NCBI RefSeq assembly: GCF_011455495.1 | Contig: NZ_CP015029.1 | Location: forward strand, 1,178,740-1,242,739 | Direction: 5' to 3' | DNA length: 64,000 bases | Source: Frederiksenia canicola | Lineage (GTDB): Bacteria > Pseudomonadota > Gammaproteobacteria > Enterobacterales > Pasteurellaceae | In this document: in pieces, positions 58,016 to 64,000 of the stretch | Layout: every line of letters starts with the position of its first letter | Numbering within the stretch: the stretch's first letter is position 1 | Program-made: the position numbers and the translations under genes | Notes under the pieces: generated by a model | Told to the model about the DNA's origin: nothing | What the model saw: the letters and a program-made list of their open reading frames with translations, nothing else | The model's database searches: none

Positions 58016-59254
58016 ATGTTACGTGTTCTCTTTTTAATGTTGTTAGTCCTAGCAGGGTTGATTTTAGGCCCTTATATCGCAGGCAACCAAGGTTATGTTC
58101 GGATTGAAACAGCAAGTCGGGTCTATGAAATGAGTATTGTGATGCTCGTCGTGCTCTTTGCGGTATCAATGGCGATAGTTTATGGCTTAGAGTGGATAGT
58201 GGCCCGTTTTTGCCGTTTGAGCCGTGATTCTTATCAATGGTTTGGGAATCGTAAACGCAGAGCCGCGCAAAAGCAAACGCTTGAAGGCTTGATGAAAATG
58301 ACTGAAGGGGATTATTCAAAAGCAGAAAAATTAATCAGTAAAAATGCCAGACATTCCGATGAGCCTGTGCTTAACTTTATTAAAGCCGCAGAAGCAGCAC
58401 AGCAACGTGGAGATGATCTCGCCGCAAATAAACATTTGATTGAAGCGGCAAAATTAGCGGGTCCAAATAATGTTGCCGTTGAGTTAGCTCGAACTCGCTT
58501 GTTGTTGCAACAAGGCAAACTACCAGCTGCACGTAGTGCGGTAGATAGCTTACTGGTATTAGCACCGCATAATATTGATGCACTACGTCTCGCCATCGAC
58601 ATTTATCAAAAATCTAAAGCATATAAAGCCTTAGATAATGTTTTAGAAGAGATTGGTAAGCGGAGTTTCTTATCTGCAGAAGAATATGAGCGTTTAGAAC
58701 AGCAAGTTGATGACGGCTTATTAGATGAAGTAATGGCAGATGAAGGACAAGAAGGACTACTAAATTGGTGGGAAAATCAATCAAGTCGTCGCCGTCGCTC
58801 AGTATACGTTCGAACCGCATTGGTTAAACGTTTACTTGATAGCGAGGACCATCAATCTGCAACAGACATTGCTTTGGAAACGGTTAAAAAATTCCAAGAC
58901 GAGCAATTGCAAGGTCTATTTAATGAATTAACTCGTCTACAAACGGATGAAAACAGCAAGCTATTGAAAGTGCTTGCGAAACGTTATACTCAAGCCGAAA
59001 CACACTATAGTGATGATTACGCTCGAGCTTTGGGTTACATTTATGCAAGAGAAGGGGTGTTTGATAAAGCAAAACCTTACTTTGTACAGTTGCTTGAACA
59101 CCAAGAATGTACTCCAAATGATCGGATAATGGCACTTTATGTTGCCGAACAGTTAAATGATTCAGCACTCATTGGAACCATTCGCACTCAGAATTTAAAA
59201 GAAGTAAAAATGGAAGCTAAAGAACCTTCTGTTCTGTTATTACCAAATTCTTAG
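58016..59254 (+). CDS. hemY: HemY-family TPR membrane protein
   Basis: A 412-residue inner-membrane protein. Two N-terminal helices (MLRVLFLMLLVLAGLILGPYIAG and MSIVMLVVLFAVSMAIVYGLEWIV) are followed by a domain of TPR-like helical repeats, e.g. EGDYSKAEKLISKNARHSDEP and LARTRLLLQQGKLPAARSAVDSLL. This is the proteobacterial HemY of the hem operon, unrelated to Bacillus protoporphyrinogen oxidase of the same name. It is thought to act late in haem synthesis; the mechanism is unknown. It ends hemCDXY, with a terminator 30 bases on. Confidence 0.93.
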   Translation: MLRVLFLMLLVLAGLILGPYIAGNQGYVRIETASRVYEMSIVMLVVLFAVSMAIVYGLEWIVARFCRLSRDSYQWFGNRKRRAAQKQTLEGLMKMTEGDYSKAEKLISKNARHSDEPVLNFIKAAEAAQQRGDDLAANKHLIEAAKLAGPNNVAVELARTRLLLQQGKLPAARSAVDSLLVLAPHNIDALRLAIDIYQKSKAYKALDNVLEEIGKRSFLSAEEYERLEQQVDDGLLDEVMADEGQEGLLNWWENQSSRRRRSVYVRTALVKRLLDSEDHQSATDIALETVKKFQDEQLQGLFNELTRLQTDENSKLLKVLAKRYTQAETHYSDDYARALGYIYAREGVFDKAKPYFVQLLEHQECTPNDRIMALYVAEQLNDSALIGTIRTQNLKEVKMEAKEPSVLLLPNS

Positions 59255-59282
59255 TACGAAGAGATAATTGTCGTTTTCTATG

Positions 59283-59320
59283 AAAAAATCCCACGCTAAC
59301 AATTGTTAGGTGGGATTTTT
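59283..59320 (+). terminator. rho-independent terminator of hemCDXY
   Basis: TCCCAC-G-CTAAC and GTTAG-GTGGGA pair around AATT with one bulged G, preceded by A6 and followed by T5. Confidence 0.88.
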
Positions 59321-59366
59321 GATCGATTTGCAAAAAAACTGTCGGAACTGACCGCTTGTAAGTCAT

Positions 59367-59397
59367 AAAAAAACCAAGTGTTTGCTTGGTTTTTTTA
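59367..59397. terminator. bidirectional terminator before the small secreted protein gene
   Basis: AACCAAG and CTTGGTT pair around a six-base loop, with A-run and T-run on either side. It serves the minus-strand gene ending at 59405. A reverse-oriented uptake sequence is at 59351-59359. Confidence 0.8.
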
Positions 59398-59404
59398 TTT
59401 CTAT

Positions 59405-59737
59405 TTAATATTTTTGTTTTAAATTATTGAGTGCAATTAAACCTTTATCACAACTTTTTTGCTGCATTTCACTGTCCATTTTTAAGATTTTTTGTTTAGA
59501 AGAAGACAGTTTGTCTTTCATCTTTTTTACTTGGATGTGTGTGCCGGGTTGTTTTTCTGCTTCAGAAATTAGCTTATCGCCTTCTTTAAATAATTGCAGA
59601 CATGGTTGTGCCAACTTATTCGGAGTTTGTGGTTTCGCAATGTTTAGTGAGGAGGTTTTTAGGTCTGCTGCGAAGCTATTTCCATTTACGAACATGCAGC
59701 TAATAACAAAAAAAGAAGAGATAGTGTACTTAAACAT
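59405..59737 (-). CDS. small secreted protein, DUF5339-like
   Basis: A 110-residue protein with a signal peptide ending NSFA before ADLKTSS. The mature part of about 87 residues is lysine- and glutamine-rich, predicted helical, with two cysteines (PCLQLF and KSCDKG) that could form a disulfide. The stretch PGTHIQVKKMKDKLSSSKQKIL reminds me of the DUF5339 family of small exported proteins in Pasteurellaceae; that assignment is from memory. ATG 59737 starts the signal peptide; a frame extension to 59785 has no support. It stands alone with its own terminator. No function is known. Confidence 0.65.
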   Translation of the reverse strand: MFKYTISSFFVISCMFVNGNSFAADLKTSSLNIAKPQTPNKLAQPCLQLFKEGDKLISEAEKQPGTHIQVKKMKDKLSSSKQKILKMDSEMQQKSCDKGLIALNNLKQKY

Positions 59738-59908
59738 AACAAGTTCTTTAAAAGGTTTTACAAATTGGTGTGTATGGTATAACAAATCGATTTATTCTGG
59801 CAATCAGATATTTTTAAATTCATTCTATTTGCTATGTCGTTACTAGAGTCAGGTTGCCAGTAGAATTCAACATAATGTATTCTTTTACATTTGTATAACA
59901 TTACAGTG

Positions 59909-59922
59909 TTGATTTAAGTCAA
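59909..59922 (+). promoter_or_regulatory. candidate FNR box upstream of cydA
   Basis: TTGATTTAAGTCAA matches TTGAT-N4-ATCAA at 9 of 10 defined bases. It lies about 100 bases before the proposed -10 element. cydAB is FNR-controlled in other gammaproteobacteria. Confidence 0.6.
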
Positions 59923-59923
59923 A

Positions 59924-59938
59924 ATTAATTAAATAAAA
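59924..59938 (+). promoter_or_regulatory. candidate ArcA-type site upstream of cydA
   Basis: ATTAATTAAATAAAA resembles the ArcA motif (GTTAATTAAATGTTA) in its central TTAATTAAAT and directly follows the FNR box. The motif is AT-rich and easily matched by chance. Confidence 0.35.
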
Positions 59939-60142
59939 GTTAACAAGTCTTAAATTTTCGCGGCAATTTGTGATCAATGTAACGGTTTTGCTATTTTTAA
60001 TTTTGCTATTTACAGGTAAAATAGTTGCTGAGATCTTGGTAAAAAAAGTTCTGTAAAGAATATTAAACAGGGTCAATTTTTGTTGGGTGATTACGGTTTT
60101 GTAATCAATAATTCGAACTTGTAATATTAAAAGAGGTTTGAG

Positions 60143-61693
60143 ATGTTAGACGTTGTTGAACTCTCACGATTGCAGTTTGCATTAACTGCTCTCTACCACT
60201 TCTTGTTCGTGCCGTTGACATTAGGTCTTTCTTTCGTTCTTGTAGTGATGGAAACACTTTATGTAACGACGGGTAAAGAGGTGTATAAGGATATGACGAA
60301 GTTCTGGGGTAAGTTATTCGGTATTAACTTCGCTCTAGGGGTAACGACAGGGATTACAATGGAATTCCAATTCGGTACTAACTGGTCATATTATTCTCAC
60401 TATGTTGGTGATATCTTTGGTGCTCCATTAGCAATTGAAGGGTTGATGGCGTTCTTCTTAGAATCTACTTTCATTGGTCTTTTCTTCTTTGGTTGGAACC
60501 GTTTGTCAAAAGCAAAACACTTATTAGCAACTTATGCAGTTGCTTTCGGTTCTAACTTCTCTGCGTTGTGGATCTTAGTTGCAAATGGCTGGATGCAAAA
60601 CCCTGTTGGTTCTGAATTCAACTTTGAAACCATGCGTATGGAAATGTCTAGCTTCTCTGAGCTTGTTCTAAATCCTGTTACACAAGCTAAATTCTTACAT
60701 ACTGTTTCTGCTGGTTATACTTGTGGTGCGGTATTTGTGTTAGGGATCAGTGCGTACTATATCTTAAAAGGCCGTGATTTAGGATTCGCTCGTCGTTCAT
60801 TCTCTGTGGGGGCAAGTTTCGGTTTATTGGCAATTATTGCAGTCATTATTATGGGCGATGAGTCTGGCTATTCGGTTGGTAGAGCTCAGCCGGTAAAATT
60901 AGCTGCGATGGAAGGTGAATTTGAAACTCACCCTGCTCCAGCGGCATGGAATGTAATTGTGCTTCCAAATACGGCAGAAATGAAAAACGAATTTGCCATT
61001 TCTATTCCTTATGCGGCAGGTATTATTGCAACTCGTTCGCTTGATACAGAAATCAAAGGTTTGAAAGACTTACGTGTTGAAAATGAACAGCGAGTGCGTA
61101 ACGGTATCGTTGCTTACGGTTTGTTAGAGAAGCTTCGCACAGGAAATTATACTGCGGAAGATAAAGAGGCGTTCAAAGCCGTTCAGCATGATCTTGGTTT
61201 TGGTTTATTATTAAAGCCTTATACGGATAAAGTCGTTGATGCAACTGAAGAACAAATTAAGAAAGCAGCTGCGGATACCATTCCAAACGTAGGACCAACT
61301 TTCTGGGCATTCCGTATCATGATGGCTGCTGGTGGTTTAATGCTTCTTCTTATTGGTGCCGCGTTTATTCAGAATATGCGTGGTACAGTGGGATCAAGAC
61401 CATTATTACTTAAAGCCTTATTATGGGGAATTCCACTTCCTTGGATTGCCATTGAAAGTGGCTGGTTCTTAGCGGAATATGGTCGTCAACCATGGGCTGT
61501 TTATAATGTGCTACCAACAGGTGTGAGTAACTCAGCATTAACTACAGCTGATTTATGGATTGCAATCGGCCTATTATGTGGCTTGTACACATTGTTCTTG
61601 GTTATTGAAATGTATTTAATGTTCAAATATGGTCGTTTAGGTCCAAGTTCATTAAAAACAGGTCGTTACCACTTTGAGCAATCTGCGAAATAA
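60143..61693 (+). CDS. cydA: cytochrome bd ubiquinol oxidase subunit I
   Basis: Haem-bearing subunit of the high-affinity terminal oxidase; 516 residues, about nine helices. The haem b595 ligand His19 is in [66 protein letters not shown] (His ligand) and [17 protein letters not shown] (start of the quinol Q-loop) are present. The [20 protein letters not shown] signature closes the protein. AAGAGG precedes the ATG. It heads cydABX-ybgE. Confidence 0.98.
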   Translation: MLDVVELSRLQFALTALYHFLFVPLTLGLSFVLVVMETLYVTTGKEVYKDMTKFWGKLFGINFALGVTTGITMEFQFGTNWSYYSHYVGDIFGAPLAIEGLMAFFLESTFIGLFFFGWNRLSKAKHLLATYAVAFGSNFSALWILVANGWMQNPVGSEFNFETMRMEMSSFSELVLNPVTQAKFLHTVSAGYTCGAVFVLGISAYYILKGRDLGFARRSFSVGASFGLLAIIAVIIMGDESGYSVGRAQPVKLAAMEGEFETHPAPAAWNVIVLPNTAEMKNEFAISIPYAAGIIATRSLDTEIKGLKDLRVENEQRVRNGIVAYGLLEKLRTGNYTAEDKEAFKAVQHDLGFGLLLKPYTDKVVDATEEQIKKAAADTIPNVGPTFWAFRIMMAAGGLMLLLIGAAFIQNMRGTVGSRPLLLKALLWGIPLPWIAIESGWFLAEYGRQPWAVYNVLPTGVSNSALTTADLWIAIGLLCGLYTLFLVIEMYLMFKYGRLGPSSLKTGRYHFEQSAK

Positions 61694-61706
61694 GTAGGGG
61701 TAAACT

Positions 61707-62855
61707 ATGTTAGATTATGAAGTTTTACGCTTTATTTGGTGGATCTTAATCGGCGTTTTATTAATTGGTTTTGCTGTAACTGATGGTTTTGATATGGGCG
61801 TATTAATCCTATTACCAGTAGTTGGCAAGAGTAATGTTGAGCGTCGTGTCATGATTAACTCAATCGCACCCCACTGGGATGGTAACCAAGTTTGGTTATT
61901 AACTGCGGGTGGTGCAATCTTTGCTGCGTGGCCAACAGTTTACGCAACATCATTCTCAGGCTTTTTCTTAGCCATGATTTTAGTTTTAGCCGCGTTATTC
62001 TTCCGCCCAGTAGGCTTTGAATATCGTGCAAAAATTGATGATCAAAAATGGCGTAATGCTTGGGACTGGGGCTTATTTATTGGTGGCTTCGTTCCGTCAT
62101 TAATTTTTGGCGTGGCATTTGGTAATTTATTACAAGGTGTACCATTCCATTTCAATGAGATTAACCAGGTGACTTATGAAGGTTCGACACTTTGGAAATT
62201 GTTAGGCTTATTAAATCCATTTGCATTGCTTTGCGGTGTAGTGAGTTTAATGATGCTCACAACTCAGGGTGCAGCCTGGTTACAAATGAAAACTACGGGT
62301 GAATTACGCAATCGTGTAAGAAACATTGCTCAAGTGACTGCTTTAGTATCATTAGGTGCCTTCTTACTAGCTGGCGTATGGTTATACTTCAAAGATGGTT
62401 TCGTTGTGACTAGCATGATTGATCACAATGCGGCATCAACTATTTCAAATAAAACGGTGGTATTAGAACAAGGTGCGTGGTTCAAAAACTACTTCGAAAT
62501 GCCGATCTTGTTTGTGGTTCCTGCATTAGCAGTGTTAGGGGCATTATTAACTGTGGTTGCATCAAAAGCAAACAATAGTGGCTTAGCGTTCTTTGCGTCA
62601 TCAATAATGCAAGCAGGGATCATCTTAACTGCTGGTGTGTCAATGTTCCCATTTGTGATGCCGTCAATTACTCATCCAGAAATGAGTTTAACCATGTGGG
62701 ATGCAACAGCGAGTCATAACACTCTTGGCGTTATGTTTATCGTTGCTTGTATTTTTGTACCGCTTGTTCTTGCATATACTGTTTGGAGTTATATTAAGAT
62801 GTATGGTCGTCTTGACTCTAAATATATTGAGAACAACAGTGCGAGCTTATATTAA
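61707..62855 (+). CDS. cydB: cytochrome bd ubiquinol oxidase subunit II
   Basis: Second large subunit of cytochrome bd, 382 residues with about eight helices. MLDYEVLRFIWWILIGVLLIGFAVTDGFDMGVLILLP, INSIAPHWDGNQVWLLTAGGAIFAAWP and FRPVGFEYRAKIDDQKWRNAWDWGLFIGGFVPSL are strong CydB signatures. It follows cydA by 13 bases with GTAGGGG as ribosome-binding site, and cydX starts 11 bases after its stop. Confidence 0.98.
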   Translation: MLDYEVLRFIWWILIGVLLIGFAVTDGFDMGVLILLPVVGKSNVERRVMINSIAPHWDGNQVWLLTAGGAIFAAWPTVYATSFSGFFLAMILVLAALFFRPVGFEYRAKIDDQKWRNAWDWGLFIGGFVPSLIFGVAFGNLLQGVPFHFNEINQVTYEGSTLWKLLGLLNPFALLCGVVSLMMLTTQGAAWLQMKTTGELRNRVRNIAQVTALVSLGAFLLAGVWLYFKDGFVVTSMIDHNAASTISNKTVVLEQGAWFKNYFEMPILFVVPALAVLGALLTVVASKANNSGLAFFASSIMQAGIILTAGVSMFPFVMPSITHPEMSLTMWDATASHNTLGVMFIVACIFVPLVLAYTVWSYIKMYGRLDSKYIENNSASLY

Positions 62856-62866
62856 GGAGAACAACT

Positions 62867-62965
62867 ATGTTTTATGTAACTTGGGTATTAGGTGTTCTAC
62901 TTGCCATTCTGTTTGCAACGGTAATCACTATTAGTATTGAAAAAACAGGCAAATTTGACGAGTAA
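62867..62965 (+). CDS. cydX: cytochrome bd small subunit CydX
   Basis: A 32-residue single-helix protein (MFYVTWVLGVLLAILFATVI, then TISIEKTGKFDE) needed for stable, active cytochrome bd. The tryptophan-leucine-glycine start (WVLG, compare WILG in E. coli) and a glutamate after the helix match CydX. AAGGAGA lies six bases before the ATG. It is short enough to be missed by standard gene callers; position after cydB and before ybgE makes the call firm. Confidence 0.93.
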   Translation: MFYVTWVLGVLLAILFATVITISIEKTGKFDE

Positions 62966-62967
62966 GC

Positions 62968-63255
62968 ATGATTAACTCACTCTATAATGTAACAAGAAAG
63001 GGCTGGCTTAAAGCCCTTTCTTTTATCCTAGCAACTGCAATGTTTGCGGCGATTTTGATGAATTCATTTATGTTCGCACAACATTTCGGTGGAAGTATTC
63101 CCTATTTGGCGATTCTCGTCTTTTATGGAATGGCCATTTTATGGATTCATGGTATTGGATTTGAAATTAAATCAACACCTTTTAAATTGATTTTCTTACC
63201 AATAACAGGCTATCTCATTACTACCCCCGCTTTTCTTTACATTGTTTTAAATTAA
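62968..63255 (+). CDS. ybgE: cyd operon protein YbgE
   Basis: A 95-residue membrane protein with three hydrophobic segments, conserved in cyd operons; function unknown. KGWLKALSFILATAMFAAILMN at the N-terminus and VFYGMAILWIHGIGFEIKSTPFKLIFLPITGY are typical. The ATG lies two bases after the cydX stop, so it is coupled to the oxidase genes. A terminator follows about 100 bases on. Confidence 0.88.
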   Translation: MINSLYNVTRKGWLKALSFILATAMFAAILMNSFMFAQHFGGSIPYLAILVFYGMAILWIHGIGFEIKSTPFKLIFLPITGYLITTPAFLYIVLN

Positions 63256-63353
63256 ACAATAAATTACTCTTCAAGCCCTAACTATTTTTACACACCAAAG
63301 TGGGAAAGGGCTTGCACAAAGAATTTTCTCTCTCTACAATAAGAAGTCGAGAT

Positions 63354-63377
63354 CGCCTAGTTTTTAGGCGTTTTTTT
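63354..63377 (+). terminator. rho-independent terminator of the cyd operon
   Basis: CGCCTA (63354-63359) and TAGGCG (63365-63370) pair around GTTTT, followed by seven T. It lies just before ybgC. Confidence 0.78.
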
Positions 63378-63400
63378 ATGGCTGGAAAATGGAGGTGAGA

Positions 63401-63790
63401 ATGAACTTTCCAATTCGAGTATATTACGAAAATACAGATGCAGGTGGGGTAGTTTACCACGCGCAATACCTAAATTTTTTCGAGCGAGCAAGAACAGAAT
63501 GCTTACGAACGCTCTCATTTTCTCAGCAAACATTATTGGAACAGAATTTCGCATTTGTGGTCAAAAAGCTGGAAATTGACTATAAACAGCCTGCCCGTTT
63601 GGACGATCTACTCTCAGTTGAAACCATTGTCCACGAAATTAAGAAAGCGTCCATTGTTTTTGAGCAGCATTTATGGCGAGAAAATATTTGTCTCTGTTCA
63701 GCGAAAGTGGTCGTAGCAAGTGTGGATTTAGCTAAAATGAAACCAATAGCCATTCCACCAGGGATTTATCAGGCTCTGCAAGCGGTCTGA
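63401..63790 (+). CDS. ybgC: acyl-CoA thioesterase YbgC
   Basis: Hotdog-fold thioesterase of the tol-pal cluster, 129 residues. RVYYENTDAGGVVYHAQYLNFFERARTE carries the catalytic Asp of the 4-hydroxybenzoyl-CoA thioesterase family; LEIDYKQPARLDDLLSVET follows. In H. pylori and E. coli YbgC acts on acyl-CoA or acyl-ACP and is tied to phospholipid metabolism. The ATG at 63401 has a strong GGAGGTGAGA in front and gives MNFPIRV, so it was preferred to one 12 bases earlier. tolQ follows after 34 bases. Confidence 0.95.
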   Translation: MNFPIRVYYENTDAGGVVYHAQYLNFFERARTECLRTLSFSQQTLLEQNFAFVVKKLEIDYKQPARLDDLLSVETIVHEIKKASIVFEQHLWRENICLCSAKVVVASVDLAKMKPIAIPPGIYQALQAV

Positions 63791-63824
63791 TCGTCTAAAA
63801 TTTTTACAATATTGGAGTTTGTTA

Positions 63825-64000
63825 ATGCCAACCGAATCAACAGGATTTAATTTAGTTTCGCTCTTTTTAGAAGCAAGCATCGTGGTGAAAATCGTGATGC
63901 TTATTTTAATTATTTTTTCCGTATTATCTTGGGCGGTGATCATTCAACGTAGTCGTGTGATTGCTCAAGCAAAAAAAGAGTCTTTGGCATTTGAAGATCG
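63825..64000 (+). CDS. tolQ: TolQ, N-terminal part (cut by window end)
   Basis: Proton-channel subunit of the Tol-Pal envelope system. Only the first 58 codons are visible: MPTESTGFNLVSLFLEASIVVKIVM, then the first membrane helix (LILIIFSVLSWAVIIQRS) and the start of the cytoplasmic loop with KKESLAFED. The match to TolQ and its position after ybgC (ybgC-tolQRAB-pal order) identify it. TTGGAG lies about nine bases before the ATG. Confidence 0.93.
   Translation, partial: MPTESTGFNLVSLFLEASIVVKIVMLILIIFSVLSWAVIIQRSRVIAQAKKESLAFED

Larger units (their letters stand above)
59738..60142. other. control region between the small protein gene and cydA
   Basis: 405 AT-rich bases without a gene. It must hold the promoter of the minus-strand small gene (near 59740-59830) and the cydA promoter and leader. 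Candidate FNR and ArcA sites are listed separately. TTTACA-like and TAAAAT (60017-60022) elements suggest a cydA promoter, with a leader of about 110 bases. Confidence 0.55.

Noticed and set aside
59427-59846. 139-codon plus-strand frame opposite the small secreted protein
   Set aside because: The opposite strand has a signal peptide, ribosome-binding context and terminator; this frame has none of them.

Overview
The window looks like a chromosome segment of a Pasteurellaceae bacterium (Gammaproteobacteria). Nearly every gene matches a known gammaproteobacterial family. The short motif ACAAGCGGT, often followed by a T-rich tract and TTTGCAAA, recurs on both strands (28 exact copies found by eye). 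That is the core of the DNA uptake signal sequence of the 'Apl' branch of the family (Actinobacillus pleuropneumoniae, Mannheimia, Bibersteinia and relatives), not the Haemophilus influenzae type (AAGTGCGGT). The transferrin receptor genes tbpB-tbpA fit an animal-associated host range. I do not name the species. I saw no prophage, intact insertion sequence, CRISPR array, rRNA operon or replication origin.

Layout. 0-6.1 kb: end of proC, an HcaT-like transporter, apt, dnaX (with an intact programmed frameshift site) and a yadGH-type exporter. 6.1-9.6 kb: molybdate control and uptake, modE divergent from modABC with a ModE-type operator between them. 9.7-11.2 kb: a CAU tRNA and gapA. 11.2-16.4 kb: dxr, relA and, divergently, hemA. 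16.4-21.6 kb: an oligopeptide transporter oppABC whose two ATPases are fused in one protein. 21.9-28.2 kb: ruvAB, potABC (no potD), a T4 endonuclease V-like repair enzyme overlapping rnt, and gloA. 28.2-31.9 kb: an unrecognised membrane protein, then ydbH-ynbE for lipid traffic to the outer membrane. 32-37.1 kb: the iron-regulated tbpBA operon behind a Fur box. 37.2-43.1 kb: purT with a PurR operator, tex, a DMT transporter and an HI0933-type flavoprotein. 43.4-49.2 kb: adhE, a DUF2254 membrane protein and a glycine/alanine symporter behind a tandem glycine riboswitch. 49.2-54.7 kb: rlmC, nagZ, a TerC-family protein, mutH and recN (LexA box). 54.9-59.3 kb: hemCDXY. 59.4-64 kb: a small secreted protein, cydABX-ybgE, ybgC and the start of tolQ.

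How the genes fit together. Tetrapyrrole synthesis (hemA, hemCD) supplies haem to the cytochrome bd oxidase (cydABX). Candidate FNR boxes lie upstream of cydA, adhE and gapA, which would tie terminal oxidation, fermentation and glycolysis to oxygen; the gapA and adhE boxes are the same 14-mer. recN, and probably ruvAB, are under LexA, and mutH and the pyrimidine-dimer glycosylase add further repair. Several gene borders carry two uptake sequences in inverted orientation that can form terminator-like hairpins.

This is mostly ordinary core genome. I did not find a clearly new multi-gene system. The points most worth checking are the dnaX frameshift site, the tandem glycine riboswitch with its unusual downstream region, the phage-type repair gene, ydbH-ynbE without ydbL, the oppABC-plus-fused-ATPase layout, the acidic insert in TbpB and the inverted-repeat element at 40.85-40.98 kb.
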